Shown: positions 11,001 through 25,054, numbered from the stretch's first letter. The stretch: 64,000 nt of DNA from Spongospora subterranea f. sp. subterranea (GCA_049724395.1 JAUGWO010000136.1:217823-281822), one strand, 5' to 3'. Numbers and translations are program-made. The notes: generated by a model not told the origin, from the sequence alone.

Positions 11001-12526
11001 ATGATGTTTTCACAGCAGTTGTGGAAAAGGGCAGTTGGACGTTTCGCCCGTCGGTTCTCGGATGACACTAGTGAATATTACCTTGGAGTTAAAAACGCAC
11101 CGTTCTCGTACAAGATGGAGTTTTCCAGCGGGAACTGCACCATTCCCACATATAGAGTGTTAGACAGTGAAGGAGCCTTATCTGATCGCGACCACGTTGT
11201 AAATGTCAGTTAACGGTAATTGGATACTACACATAAGAACTCAGCTTTGATTTTAGATTGATGAGCAAACACTTGTGAAACTTTATAAAGGAATGGTAAC
11301 TCTGCGAACAATGGACGGGTTGTTTTGTAAGCATCAATTTTTTATTCATCATGTTTCGGAATCTGTTCTGATTCGCATTGTAGTCGATATTCAACGTCAA
11401 GGACGCATCTCATTCTATGTACGTTATGGTTTGATTTCCTGATCTCAGAGGTAGTTGCTGACAAACTCTGTATATTGAAGATGACGAGCGCGGGAGAGGA
11501 GGCGCTTCAATTTGGTTCTGCATCAGCCATGAAAGATTCTGATGTTGTTTACGGTCAATGTATGCAAACACAGCTTCTCGATAATTGAAAACTGATGATG
11601 ATTGTTTCAGATCGAGAACCTGGAGTAATCATGTACCGAGGTTTTACTTTAGACCAGTTTGCATCTCAGTGTTTTGCCTGCCATGATGATCTCGGGAAAG
11701 GTCGTCAAATGCCTGTTCATTATGGGTCCAAAGCCCTTAATTATCATACAATATCGAGCCCTCTGGCTACACAAATTCCTCAAGCAGCAGGAGCCGCATA
11801 CGCTCTTAAAATGGAGGGAAAGCAACGCTGTGTAGTGTGCTATTTTGGTGATGGAGCTGCGTCTGAAGGTGACTTCCATCCTGCACTCAATTTTGCGGCT
11901 ACACGGGACTGCCCGGTCATATTCTTTTGCAGAAATAATGGGTACGCGATAAGCACTCCTATTAAGGACCAATACAGAGGAGACGGAATTGCCCCAAGGG
12001 CTGTTGGATACGGCATGCAAGCAATTCGAGTCGATGGAAATGATCTCATCGCTGTACACGAAGTCACAAAAGCAGCACGTGAACTAGCAGTAAAAGAGAA
12101 CCGTCCCGTTTTTATTGAGGCCATGTCTTATCGTGGAGGGCACCATTCTACAAGCGACGATTCTACTGCGTAAACAATCGGAAATCTGATTCGCATTCAT
12201 TTTTAACGCAGAGCGATAGGTACCGATCTCCAGAAGAAATTTTGGACTGGCAGCTTACGGATGATCCACTGACAAGAACAAGAAACTATTTGCGAAACCT
12301 GGGATGCTGGACAGATGCGCAGGAAGATGGCCTACTGAAAACCGTAAGAGAGGAGGTGATGGCCAGTATAAGCAAAGCAGAGAAGAAGAAAAAGCCATCC
12401 CTCGACAACATGTTTACTGACGTATATGAAGAAATACCGGTTCACCTAGAAGAGCAACGTCGATGTTTGCAAGAACATTTGAAAAAATATCCAGAGGATT
12501 ATAAAGTGGACCAGTACCATTCATAA
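11001..12526 (+). CDS. branched-chain 2-oxoacid dehydrogenase E1 component, alpha subunit (mitochondrial)
   Basis: E1-alpha decarboxylates the 2-oxoacids of Val, Leu and Ile using thiamine diphosphate and hands the acyl group to E2. Six exons (11001-11204, 11257-11326, 11384-11418, 11481-11559, 11611-12169, 12214-12526) sum to exactly 1,260 nt, giving 419 aa. The N terminus ([20 protein letters not shown]) is a good mitochondrial presequence. Family hallmarks are [39 protein letters not shown], the ThDP/Mg motif [10 protein letters not shown]...CRNNGYAIS, and the phosphorylation-loop region [13 protein letters not shown]. The ATG at 11001 is the first in frame. The E3 subunit is encoded about 7 kb downstream on the opposite strand. 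Confidence 0.96.
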
Positions 12527-12941
12527 TCAAATAAAGCGCCTCAAGCGACTTGGGTCAGGTATACTGGTGACCCGAAGGATGGCGGCAACAAGAAAATCCG
12601 TCGGCGACGATGTCGTTTCGAGCACAACAATGTTGCCAAAATTGTTTTGACCCCGTACATTAATCATTGCCGAACCCCATACCAACATGGACCAATATGA
12701 AGGTCTGCCTCATAAAAGCTTTTGATCAGGAGGATGATGTTCCGCGAGCCGCCGGGCCGGGGTATCAGACAATCCTTTTGCAGCCAGAGGCCACGCATCA
12801 TGAACTCGACAGCTCAGACTACAGTCACTAACTCGGTACTGTACACACGTAACGGGCTGCGGTGTAACACTAACACGTGCGTTGCACTGTAGCGATCCTC
12901 CTTGTCTGTCTGTCTGATATCCGCCCGATCATGATCCATTG
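12527..12941. other. intergenic, promoter region of the XPF gene
   Basis: About 415 bp between two plus-strand genes. A hexamer close to AATAAA (AATAAAG near 12530) follows the E1-alpha stop and may serve polyadenylation. Nothing else is recognisable. Confidence 0.4.
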
Positions 12942-15802
12942 ATGAGTGGGATATCATCTGGTAATGGCTCATCATTACATCTTGAGGACGGTTATGACGT
13001 CAATCACGATCACCAACCTGTAAATGATCTCGTCGAAATCGCTCATTCCCATCCCGACAGTGATGTGGATGATGCGGATTATTGCCAAGCGGAAGATGCA
13101 TTGACTGAGATCGCCAATGAAGTGGCACAACCTTCCCATGATTGTCTCACTGTTTTATGTGAAGGTCTACCATGTGCGGATCTCATCATATCAAGTATTG
13201 TTCGAGCTCAAACTCTCCCTACCGATCTTGTTCTTATCTTCAATCTGTCCAATTCGATGGATTCTTCGAAGCTGTCTCCCACAGAACTCTACATTCAGCG
13301 GCGATTAGCTTCATTATCACCTCCCCTGTTATTGTCCAAAGTAAACAGCTCATTATCTGCATCAGCTCGTCAACAGATGTACATATCCGGTCATGTATTC
13401 TCAATCCCGCTCACGACAGCTACTCTCGATCTTATTCAAGGGGTGTTGCCCGGTCATCTTATCCATGGTTTAGTGTTCCTCGATGCTCACAACATGGTGA
13501 ATGGCTCGAAAGAGGCGTTGGTCATGCGTCTTGTGAGCGCCAATCCCTCTGGTCATACTCCCTTCATCAAACTATTCACATCGAACACAAGTGCTTTGGT
13601 GTCGGGTTATAGCCGCATAGAACATGTTCTCACTAATGCCGGAATTTCAAATGTCCATCTCTGGCCCAGATTTCGTGTCAGATTACGAGATACGCTGGCT
13701 CGTTCGCCCATAGACAACGTCAACGTTTTCCTTACTATGACTGAATTACAACAACAGATTCAATCATCCATCGAAGAAGTTCTTCAGATCTGTCTAACAG
13801 AGGTGCAGACGTCTTGTAAGCGATACCTATCCGACGTCTCGTTCCCAACTGAAAATCTGCTTGCCTCACAACACGATATTCGCATTCGGCGATTGCTGCA
13901 ATCAAAGTGGCATTCAGTTGGCAAGAACACCAAGCAATTACTTGCGGATCTTGCGTTGCTTCGTAAACTGTTTTTCCTGTTGATCAACGTTGATTGCGTA
14001 TCGTTTTATCGATTCTTATTATCGATTCAGCAGACGCCACGATCTCAGCATTCTCAGTGGTTGCTGACTGCACCGGCCGACCGTTTATTTAAACTTGCCA
14101 AAAGACGTCTGTATTCTGTGGCAAACGATCGCCTGAATGTAACTTTGCAAGCAAATCCTAAATGGTCAATTTTGCGGGAGATTCTGGATGAGATTGCTGA
14201 TGATGGTATTCCCCGCTGTGGTCCTGTCCTTGTAGTCTGTTCCGATACATTATCCTGTTCTAATTTGCAAGACTATCTTCAGGTGGGGTGTCAGGAGTTT
14301 CTTCAAAAGAAATGGAAACTCTTACTTTTGAGTTTACGGTTCCGTAAATCCGACCTCGAAAAAGGTCTGCAGCCGCCAGAAGATGAACGGAGCAATATAT
14401 ATGCAGGGAAACGGGTCGAGAGGCGTTTATTGTGCGAAGAGTTCTATCGACTACAAGGGAAAGCAGAAAAAGCGCGAGCCAATACAAATCGTTGCGCAAA
14501 GGGATCTTCAAAGGGGCTAACGATGGGAAGGAAAAAGCAGAAAACATCTTGTGAACCAGAAGCCGTCACTAAGGGCTCTAAAGTTACTCAAAAAACTCTG
14601 AAGGATCTGTTCAAACAGGGTTGCTCTCGGTCATCCAACGCTGTTGTGTTAGAGGAGCAAGATGATCTACCTGTGATGTTTTGGCCGAAAAATCAAAAAA
14701 GTATCCCGCTATCGACCATCAATGTACGCAATCTGCTCCAATCTTTCAAATTTATTATCGATGACGCCCACTTGTTTTGCAGCCCATGTACGCGATCGTT
14801 TATGACTGTGATGTTGGGGTGATGCGAGAGGTTTGTCTGGATGTAGCTCAAACGCCGCATTGTTGTCTGATTTTCCTGCAACAGCTCGAAGTGTTCAAAT
14901 CCCAGTATCCTCATTTCCTCCATAGAGTCTACACAATTGTCTACGAGAACTCTATAGAAGAAGCGGTCATGACAGATCGGATCAATCGCGAATGTAGCGC
15001 TTTTGAGTCCCTGGCACAACAGATTGGCCACATGGTGCTATCGGCTCGGAGTTTCGCATTGCCCACAATAGAAGCGACAAGTTCCAGAAAGGGAGGTAAC
15101 CAGATAAAGGATCGCCAGAAGGTGATTGTGGATATTCGGGAATTTCGCAGTTCTCTTCCCGGTGTATTATACGAGAGTGGTATTGAAATTATCCCAGTTA
15201 CCCTGGAGGTTGGCGATTACATTCTCAGCCCCGAAATCTGCATCGAAAGGAAGAGCGTCTCCGATCTGATCGGCTCTCTGAATTCGGGTCGTCTCTTTAC
15301 TCAGCTAACATCCATGAAGCGACTCTATCAGCACCCGATGCTGTTGATTGAATTTGACTACAACGAGCCATTCTCATGGCAACAAGATCTACACGAGAAG
15401 GTTGGTCTAAGCAGTTCATCGCAGATATGTACCCGTATAGCTCTGGTTGCTATGGCGTTCCCCGATTGCCGCCTGATTTGGAGCCGAAACCCCAAGGTCA
15501 CCTGCTCCATTTTCTTGCGTCTGAAAGCTGGCCATGATCAGCCTGATGTGGCCAAGGCGGCTACGATCTCGCTAGATTCGGAAGATGTCATCAATGACAA
15601 CAACGGTGGGTCATATATCGCCTTCGATATGCTGCGTCGTATACCCGGCGTCACATCGTCCAACGTCGCCGGATTGATGAGCTCTGTCAAGTGTCTTGCC
15701 GATGTTCTGACCCTGACCCGATCCTCGTTGACGAAGGTTGTCGGGGCCAATAGTGCGGCCAATCTGTTGAACTTCATCAATGCCGATATCGCTATCAGCT
15801 AA
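12942..15802 (+). CDS. XPF/Rad1/ERCC4 structure-specific DNA repair endonuclease subunit
   Basis: Catalytic subunit of the XPF-ERCC1 (Rad1-Rad10) nuclease that cuts 5' of lesions in nucleotide excision repair and acts on interstrand crosslinks. Two exons are joined over a 59-nt intron (14724-14782), giving 933 aa against 916 in human. The N-terminal two-thirds is the degenerate SF2 helicase fold (VLCEGLPCADLIIS early; PTELYIQRRL). The nuclease domain has DIREFRSSLP, then VGDYILSPEICIERKSVSDL, the GDX(n)ERKX3D active site, followed by LIGSLNSGRLFTQLTSM. The C-terminal tandem helix-hairpin-helix contains RRIPGVTSSNVAGLM. The ATG at 12942 (MSGISSGNG) is the first in frame. The ERCC1 partner is not in the window. 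Confidence 0.95.
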
Positions 15803-16016
15803 CTGTCATCAATTCACGTTTGTTTTGTCACAAACCGCCATTCACTGTTCGGTAAATTATGCGCTTTATATTTATCTGTTAATAAACGATGTGATCTAAA
15901 TTGACTCATGTTATTCACATCTGGTGTCATCTTTATACCACTTCAGTTGAATCATCCCCATTCATATCTCGAAATTTGTAAATTATTCTGACGCCGTGAT
16001 CGGTCGTGATCGTACG

Positions 16017-16766
16017 ATGCGATCATCGTGTCTCCTCATATCTATACTCGCAATTGCCTCCTCCTTCGTCAGCGTCGCCCAATTGCAGGGCCACAAATCG
16101 CGTCCAGCGAAAGTCTGTACGCTGCCCGATAAGATCCTGATCGCGAACGGGCACACCACCTCTGTTCGCGGGTGTTCGCGATCGTTCAGTTCAGGTCTGA
16201 ACCGCATTCAATACGACATATCGTGTTCGTTGGACGACGATTGTCGTTATTCCAGCTACCTATCCAACGATGGTGATTGCCAACGGGAGGATCCATCCCC
16301 GCCGGCGATCGGTGTCTTCAGCGATTCGCTTTGCACCCCGGGCCCTGATCCAGGAACAGGTCGCCGTCGAGATTGTTCTCGCCGGGTCGATGTTCCGCCC
16401 GCAGATTCAAACATGAACGAGATCTGTGTGGTGATATCGTGCCAAAGCCCGAACGGCTGCAATGTCAACGCCACGATCCGTCTGGAAGGGGAAGGATCGA
16501 TCCGGAAATACGCCAAGATTATCGAACCGGAAGGGAACGATCGGGCTCGTTCGCCCAGCGAATTGCCCCAGGTTTGGGTGATGATCGGGTTCAGTATCGC
16601 GGTCACCTTCATCATCACCTGCTGTATCTGCTGTGCTATTCGAACACGAAAACGGCACGATCGCCTGGATCCGAACAACGTCGATGGGGTTTGGGTATTG
16701 GCGACGGGGGCCGCTTATGATAGTCGCCCGAGGAACTCAACGGATCCGACAATTAACGATATATAA
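16017..16766 (+). CDS. Cys-containing type I membrane protein, unknown function
   Basis: Single exon of 249 aa from the ATG at 16017. A signal peptide (MRSSCLLISILAIASSFVSV) leads into an extracellular region with about a dozen Cys residues and Pro/Gly/Arg-rich linkers. One transmembrane helix (VWVMIGFSIAVTFIITCCIC) follows, then a basic stop-transfer (RTRKRHDR) and a cytosolic tail of about 40 residues. No known domain is recognised. The Cys pattern suggests disulfide-stabilised extracellular modules. It ends only 18 bp before the next plus-strand start, so the AFG2 promoter must be very short or lie within this gene. Confidence 0.65.
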   Translation: MRSSCLLISILAIASSFVSVAQLQGHKSRPAKVCTLPDKILIANGHTTSVRGCSRSFSSGLNRIQYDISCSLDDDCRYSSYLSNDGDCQREDPSPPAIGVFSDSLCTPGPDPGTGRRRDCSRRVDVPPADSNMNEICVVISCQSPNGCNVNATIRLEGEGSIRKYAKIIEPEGNDRARSPSELPQVWVMIGFSIAVTFIITCCICCAIRTRKRHDRLDPNNVDGVWVLATGAAYDSRPRNSTDPTINDI

Positions 16767-16784
16767 ACGAGTCTGATTAAATTA

Positions 16785-19371
16785 ATGACTATCACGGCGA
16801 CGACGAGGGTATTCCCTGGTCGGCGGTTGTGTTGTCCGTCCCGGGGATCGCTGCCCAGGTCATCAATGGGGAAAAAGGGGCGACGGACTAGTCGGGGAAG
16901 TGGTCCCGGTCCAGGGATAGGACTATCGCCATCCGGTGATGACCACGAGCCGGTTCATGACGTGCTCAACCCGCGGCCGGCGATTGTCTCTGTCGGGGTG
17001 AGGGCGAATGAGGAGGTGGAGGAGGTCGTGACCTGCGATCATTGGTCGGACCTGGAGAGCGCCCCCAGCAAATGGAAGGCGATGGCGTCGGCAATCGCAC
17101 AGGCCCTGGTGCTATCCCCGCCCAGGTCTGGTCCACCCCTGCGAATACTATCGCCATATGGCATTCCCTGTCAGGTTTTTTTCGGGTCTGTTCAGCAAAC
17201 CCATCTGTATTTACCATCGTATTATATCGCCAACCAATCGACCCGACCGACTCTTCATCATATATCGACTCCCCCTATTATTGCCCTCAAAATCATTGTT
17301 CATCCGCTCAATCATAACTCCAATCTCGCGTCAATGGCGGTCCGACAGACTGTATCGGATCTATTCGTCGTGGATCGGCAAGTGATTATGGTCGATGTGA
17401 TGGGGGAAACCCATCATTACACGATCCGGATTCAGGATCCATCGCCCAATATCGACAACCTCGATCATCACCCGCAGATATTCCGGTTATCGCCATCGAC
17501 TCGGATCATCATATCGTCCAGTGAATTATCGTCAAACCCTTCTTCTCTATCAGATCAAGACCAACACTATCCATTACCATTACCGTCATCATTTCCTGGT
17601 ATTGGTGGTCTATCCCGTGAACTTCAATCCATCTATGATTTCGCCTCATTGTGCTTACACAAATACGATCTGCTCCAGAAGATGAATGTGTCGGTGTCAT
17701 GCAAAGGACTCCTTCTCTATGGGTATTATTTCGACCGATTCCATCTTCTGTATTGCGGTTCTAATCTATGTGAATTAGGCCACCGGGCACGGGGAAATCG
17801 CTAATCGCCCGCCATCTGTCATCGGCAATGGGTGCATCGCTGCATTCAATTAACGGTGCCGATTGCCTTTCGGGGACGATCGGAAAGTCGGAATCAATTC
17901 TGAAGCGGTTGTTTAACAAGGCGATCGTCGACGCCCCATCGATTATATTCATGTCGGTTCGCGATCCCTTTCGCCTTCGTCTATCGGTTTTGATTTCCGC
18001 TTCTGCAGTGACGAGATCGACGTATTATGCCCTGATCCTGCTTCTGGCAATCCCTCGTCTGAAACGGCGCTACACGCACGAATGGGGTTCACATTGTCGT
18101 CATTATTCGCATCGTTAGATCAACGTTCGCGGGTACTGGTCGTGGCGGCGACCAATCGCCCCAACTCCATCGACCCCTCACTTCGCCAGCCGGGAAGATT
18201 CGATCGGGAAACCTTGATTGGCGTTCCCAATCCGACAGATCGTCTGGAAATTCTGAAAATCATTGTTAAGAGTCTTGGCGATCACGCGATCACTGATGGC
18301 GGTCTCGCGTACGTCGCTGAGTCCTCGCATGGCTTTGTCGGTGCCGATCTTCACGCCCTCGTCAAACAAGCTGCACTGTTCTGTCTCCATCGTGGTGAAC
18401 CCGTTCTGGTTTGTGGCGATGAACACCTGCGTCAGGCGCTCAACGTCATCGGTCCTTCGGCACTACGCGACACCGTTGTTGAGGTGCCGAAAGTGCTCTG
18501 GGATCATATCGGAGGTCAAGAACAAGCGAAATCCACTTTGAAGGAAGTTGTTGAATGGCCTTTGCGATATCCGGACGCGTTTGCACGGCTGGGTATACAA
18601 CCCCCTCGAGGAGTTCTACTCTATGGACCTCCAGGATGCTCAAAAACGATGATGGCAAGGGCGTTGGCCACTGAATCATCGTTGAACTTCATTGCTGTGA
18701 AAGGGCCCGAACTTCTTTCGAAATGGGTCGGCGACAGCGAAAAAGCCGTTCGCGATATATTCGTGAAAGCGCGCGGATCGGCGCCAACCATCGTGTTCTT
18801 CGACGAGATCGACTCGATCGCCAGCACGCGACAAGGAATGCAGAGCGGTGTCGGCGGCGGATCTGCCGTTGGTGATCGGGTTCTCAGCCAGCTTCTCAGC
18901 GAGCTGGATGGGATCGAGGTCCACGGTTCTGTGATCGTTGTCGCTGCCACCAATCGCCCAGGTTCGTTGGACCCCGCCCTGTTGCGCCCTGGCCGAATCG
19001 ACCGCATGTGCTATGTATCTTTACCTGACGCCAGCGCTCGTCGGCAGATTCTCAAAATCCACCTGTAGTTCTGTGTGATACGCTCGTGATTTGCGACCGT
19101 AGCTGACATTCCGTTCAGGGCAAAATACAAAACGTCGGAAACAATCGACGCCGAGGAAGCCGTCAGGCGCACCGACGGATTCTCTGGAGCGGAAATAGGC
19201 GCGATCTGCCGGGAAGCAGCGCTGAAGGCGATGGAGGAATACGGGTTACACGATGGTGACGGGATAAGAAGAGCGCACATGAATGCCGCGTTGGCCGAAG
19301 CCAAGCCGAGAATATCGCCAGAATCGGTCGAATACTACGAACGATTCGCGGCGAAATCCATAAGGAAATAG
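16785..19371 (+). CDS. AFG2/SPATA5/Drg1 type II AAA ATPase
   Basis: Hexameric ATPase that releases Rlp24 and other shuttling factors from cytoplasmic pre-60S particles. Four exons (16785-17722, 17779-17952, 18009-19064, 19119-19371) keep frame and give 806 aa, or 779 if translation starts at the second ATG (16866, MGKKGRR). D1 has Walker A GPPGTGKS split by intron 1, and Walker B IIFIDEID split by intron 2. D2 has Walker A GPPGCSKT, with the Cys typical of AFG2 rather than Cdc48, Walker B IVFFDEIDSIA, and an arginine-finger region LLRPGRIDR. The C terminus carries the AFG2-like PRISPESVEYYERF. The N-terminal 250 residues are low-complexity and poorly conserved. The base composition of this block looks more GC-rich than 40-46 kb. 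Confidence 0.93.
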
Positions 19372-19429
19372 AGGCAGATCAACATATTAGGAGCAGGACC
19401 TGAACATTGTATAATTCATAAAAATCTCA

Positions 19430-21015
<1,586 letters not shown>

Positions 21016-21473
21016 CCAGTAATATATGTGCAATGAGAGTTGGCAAGACGGTCAATAACCACACAGCAGAGACGGTGTCGACAGGATAGTCTATACTGGA
21101 CCCGCTCTCAATAACAACACGCGTGACCCTTGTCCCCCTGTGTATCGCTATAGGCACTCACTCCACTCACGCACTAATCACTCGAGATACACCTTATCAT
21201 GTCGTGAGAATTAGCGTTACCCGCTGCTGTTCCACCGTCCTCGCTCCATCTCCGTGTGTGCGTATGGCCCGACGCCTCCCCGAACAAATCGGAAATCGTG
21301 TCTTTTTGTTATGATCGAATTTGGATTCCGAATACAATACCGTTTAGACATTGCAAGTTTTGCAAGATACAGCCTTAAGAGCGGCGTCACGAAGTCATGG
21401 TTTTAAGTGTGTAAACTTTATCATTTGTCCTATGGCTTCAAACGATCTTATGGAGGAAAACGTTTTGTACAAT
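21016..21473. other. intergenic, no gene seen
   Basis: About 460 bp upstream of the E3 gene and beyond the 3' end of the next minus-strand gene. No convincing open frame or repeat. It likely contains the E3 promoter. Confidence 0.45.
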
Positions 21474-22410
21474 TTATTCTTGAACAACCGCTGAAAGAGC
21501 ATTTACATTTTTTCTACCCCATGCTACATTCCAACTTACATTGCGCTTTCCGCGATCGGACTTCAATGGGCTTGCAAATATACCATCTTCGCTTTCCAAT
21601 TGACCACTCGTCTTATCTTCTACGATGGCGCTTTTTGAGGTGGACGACAACGGAATTGTACAGAAACTAGCGACCGTCTTCCCCGATTTTCTTGCTAGAC
21701 ACATGCCATTCTTTCCATGATTTACGGAAATGATAGGTGGTCGTCCTCCGGTATCGATTGCTTTCTGCTTCTTGTGTGATGCTACAGCTGACGATGCTGG
21801 TCGAGAAAGCCTTTTCTTTGGAGAAACTTCGTTTTGATGGTCACAGTTCTCGCTTTCTGTGAATTTTAACCTATCTATTTCGTATTTTAGCTTCATATTA
21901 CTCTCCAGTAACCGTTCGACGTCTTTAGCGCGCCTTTTCTCGCTGTCTTCTATCATTGATTTGACTTCAATTAGAATGTTAGTGTGTGCCGATTTCAAAT
22001 CTGAACGGATCCGGCTAACTTCATCTCGTATCTGATACCGATTCGCTCGAGCCTCTGCCATTAAGTTTTTTATATCGGCCATATCTTCTTGAACAGATTG
22101 GCGCATTGTGCTATTGGCGGCATCGATAACAGCACCGATTGCTCGTAATTCACCAGATCCTGCATCGTTTTCTGCTGACCAATCGCTCCAAATAATGCTG
22201 CAAATCGCAGATTCTGCTTTCGACTCGTTCTAGTGCGGTCGCTTGAACAGGTATAGCGGGCGTCACTTCCCTTGCAGGAACAACCTGTTGTCGGGTTTTA
22301 TATGGCCTAATTTGGCCATTGTTAACCTGTGATGCTTCACCGCCAGAGCTTTCCACTTGAATGCAAGCTATTACTTCGTCCCTCGCGGCACGGCTTCGTG
22401 TTGACACCAT
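21474..22410 (-). CDS. coiled-coil, probably nuclear protein of unknown function
   Basis: Two exons join in frame over a 55-nt GT-AG intron near 22230-22285, giving about 290 aa. The N terminus (MVSTRSRAARDE) is basic. The centre is a coiled coil rich in Arg, Glu and Asp (for example MADIKNLMAEARANRYQIRD and IRSDLKSAHTNILIEVKSM). The next part has basic clusters (SPKKRLSRP, SHKKQKA) that look like nuclear localisation signals, followed by a polar tail. No enzyme motif is present. I do not recognise the family. The ATG at 22408-22410 is the first in frame. Confidence 0.55.
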
Positions 22411-23074
22411 GATTGAGAAGTAATCACTGCTAGAATTATGGCTGCAAGCTACAGTGAATTAGGACGAAAAATAGGGACAGACGATTGATTCGTGAGAGTG
22501 AGTACACAAATTGCCGATTGTCAGTGGACTCTGTGCCTCCAACTCCAAAAGTCCAAAACTGATGATAATGGAGTATAATCTAAGGGCAGGCAATCGCTTG
22601 AGACTAGTCAGGGACTGCAGATGGCCACTGTAAAGGAAAACCCAGACTGCTATCGTCATTCCCCATTTTAATAAATACAGTCGAGTTCGTATTGAGGATT
22701 TTGCGGCCGTTGTATAAACTGGTGACAACGGGTGGTAAACAACAACAGCGGTATAGTGGTTTCAGCTCCTGCAGCCTTGTGTCTCAGAAACGGCAGCAAG
22801 CGCCACCCTGGATTGCCATTAAAAAAGTTTTATGGAGACCTCTGATTGTTTCACTGAATAATAAATGAATTGACAGCTCGCCGCCCACAGTTCGCCACCC
22901 ACAATGAACTATCCTTCGTCCCTAGTTGACCAATATCGAGTGATTTCCTATTAGTATATCGGGAAACGTGACCAGGCTGCAGTTGAATTTGAATGTTGCG
23001 CAGATTATTGTGGTGATTCAGAGTTCAGAATAGATCCTGTACTGAACTCATTAATATTACGAACCTCACTCGTA
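22411..23074. other. intergenic between divergent genes
   Basis: About 660 bp separating a minus-strand gene from the plus-strand DDT gene. Only short frames without family features. It probably includes two divergent promoters. Confidence 0.45.
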
Positions 23075-24276
23075 ATGGATCTAGACATTGATCCACGAAG
23101 CTTGGAGATCCATCGAGGTCCTCTGCGTAATTAACGATGGTGCCCGATTACTAAAAATGACGCTTGTTTCAGCTGCTCTGCGATCTTGTTGGGAATTCCC
23201 AGCATTTTATCAGTTCGCATCACTCTTCCGTGTTCCGCTGCTATTACCAACATTCTCATTGGATGATTTTGGAATTGTGGCTGGTTCGTTCTTGTTGCGT
23301 CGATGTTGAAAACGGGTTACTTCCAGAATTGCATTGGAAATTGTATTATGCAGGAATGGGCGAAGCAAGGACTAAAAAGTAATAGTACGACGTCATCTTA
23401 TATATGTGCCCTCAAATGCTGCAGATACTCCGACTGGCATAAAGTGATTCAAAAGACTTCAACTTATCTTCTGGATATTCCATACCGAGATATGTCTCTC
23501 GCCGACAAAGTAAGTTGCGCTTTTTTGCAACTGAATGGTTAGCAATAATGATGCGCATCAAGTTGTCTTCGCTCCTTAGTTTATCTAACCGAGCTCTTGA
23601 AATCTGTCCGAATCTAGTCCAAAATTACAACGAGACCCCCGATATCCTGGTGTTGCTAGTTGTTGTCTTGTATATGTCGTTTTCTCATTCTTTTTGATTC
23701 AGAGAATGTATCCTATAGGATACGATGCCAGCAAAGCAGCTTACTATTGGTTTTCTCGTCAGTTGTTTCTTAGTCTGAAGTCTGAGACGCGTTAATTTTA
23801 AAACGGATCGCCTGTAGGTGATGCGTGGATATTCAAAGAATTGCCCCCAAAACTGTCGAAGAACAAGAGTTCGTTTGCTGCGAATTCTCCGGTTTGGAGT
23901 GTTGCAGCAAGTACGCTCGCTGAAGTTCGCGAGCTTTCTGTGTCCCTTACCAACAGCGAGGACGCCGCACAGAGAAGTCTATTGGGTTTTATTGACGAAA
24001 ATGTTTTGCGTCCCTTGGAAGCCGCGGAAAAGGTCGTTTTCAAGTTAGCGTTTCAATGCTAATGTTTTTGAATTATCCTTTCGTTAGTCCCGCATAAGTA
24101 TAGAACATAAAAAAGCTTTGGCAGCTGCCCTTCCAAGAAGAAGATCCTCGCGGGTGCAGGCCACGGTATGTCGCTTCACTCCTGCATTACATTTAACTGA
24201 TCGATCTTCTGCAAAAAAGGCTAATGAAATAGATTCGCAAGAGAATGAAGACATTTATTCTGATGGTGAGTTGTAA
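23075..24276 (+). CDS. DDT/WHIM-motif chromatin-remodelling-type protein, short form
   Basis: At least seven exons can be chained in frame with introns of about 46-60 nt, giving roughly 310 aa. The first conserved block (CWEFPAFYQFASLFRVPLLL then LPTFSLDDF) matches the DDT domain of ACF1/BAZ/RSF1-type ISWI partners. DMSLADKLSSLLSLSNRALE follows, as in the helices after DDT. A WHIM-like YPIGYDASKAAYYWFSRDAW corresponds to the family's PLG-DR-hhRYW motif. The C terminus has basic RRRSSR and an acidic end. Known relatives bind DNA or ISWI and space nucleosomes. Unlike BAZ or RSF1 proteins, no PHD finger or bromodomain is visible, so this may be a compact accessory subunit. Exon borders are my own reading. 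Confidence 0.72.
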
Positions 24277-24508
24277 TTGTAACTCACGTGCATCAGTAGT
24301 GGATGAGTAAAAACAATTTGTAAAAATTAAACCCGCTTCGTTACCATTGTGCTTAAAAAACCAGAGAGTCGTAATTGTTGCTTGGCCCGATTACTTGCCA
24401 CAACAGCCGTGATAGACAGTTTATTCTGAGACCAATCAGACCGAAACAGGTGTGCAGTTACTATTCAAGATACCATTTTTAACTGAGTTTTGGCAAGCAA
24501 CATTAAGT

Positions 24509-25054
24509 TTATTTACCGGGACCAATGCCGACACCGAAGCAATGGTCGATGGCATCTTTTTGTGACAGGTAAAATTTCGGAATCAAGGCGACAGATGCAA
24601 TTGCAGCAACTGATACCCCAACGATCGCGTATGCAAGCATCTGTGATGTAGGAGTATTCGAGAGCACTAGATTTTGCAGCGACCATGCCGCAATGATAAG
24701 AACGCCAGCAGATTCTCGTCCCAATTCAGTCTTGGGAGATAGATCAAGGGCGCCTTCTGAAATTCTACGTTGTGCCAAAAAAACGAGCGATATTCCACTG
24801 AGAGCGATGAACATTGTTCTCGAGCCACGAGGGCACATTCTTGAACAAGCAAGTATACATGTCAAGGTGGTTATACCATACAGGCACATCCACAACATAT
24901 AATCGGGGTCGCTGAAGAAAACAATTGTGGGGCCACCATATCATTGACCGAACAGCAGGCGGCCTTACTTTTGCTGAACATACGTAGCATACGCGAAGAA
25001 GACCGCCATGATTCCATTGGAAAGTCCAATAATGGGATTTAGACCTGATCCCAT
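24509..25054 (-). CDS. TMEM220-family membrane protein
   Basis: Two exons join over a GT-AG intron of about 58 nt near 24910-24970. The junction rebuilds the family signature QQNDPDYMLWMCLYG, in which the NDPD motif follows the first hydrophobic helix (GIMAVFFAYATYV). Three further hydrophobic segments follow, and the C terminus is short and polar. The total is about 157 aa, close to family size. The biochemical role of TMEM220 proteins is not established. The start is the ATG at 25054 (MGSGLNPIIGL). A frame continues upstream without family features. Confidence 0.72.
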
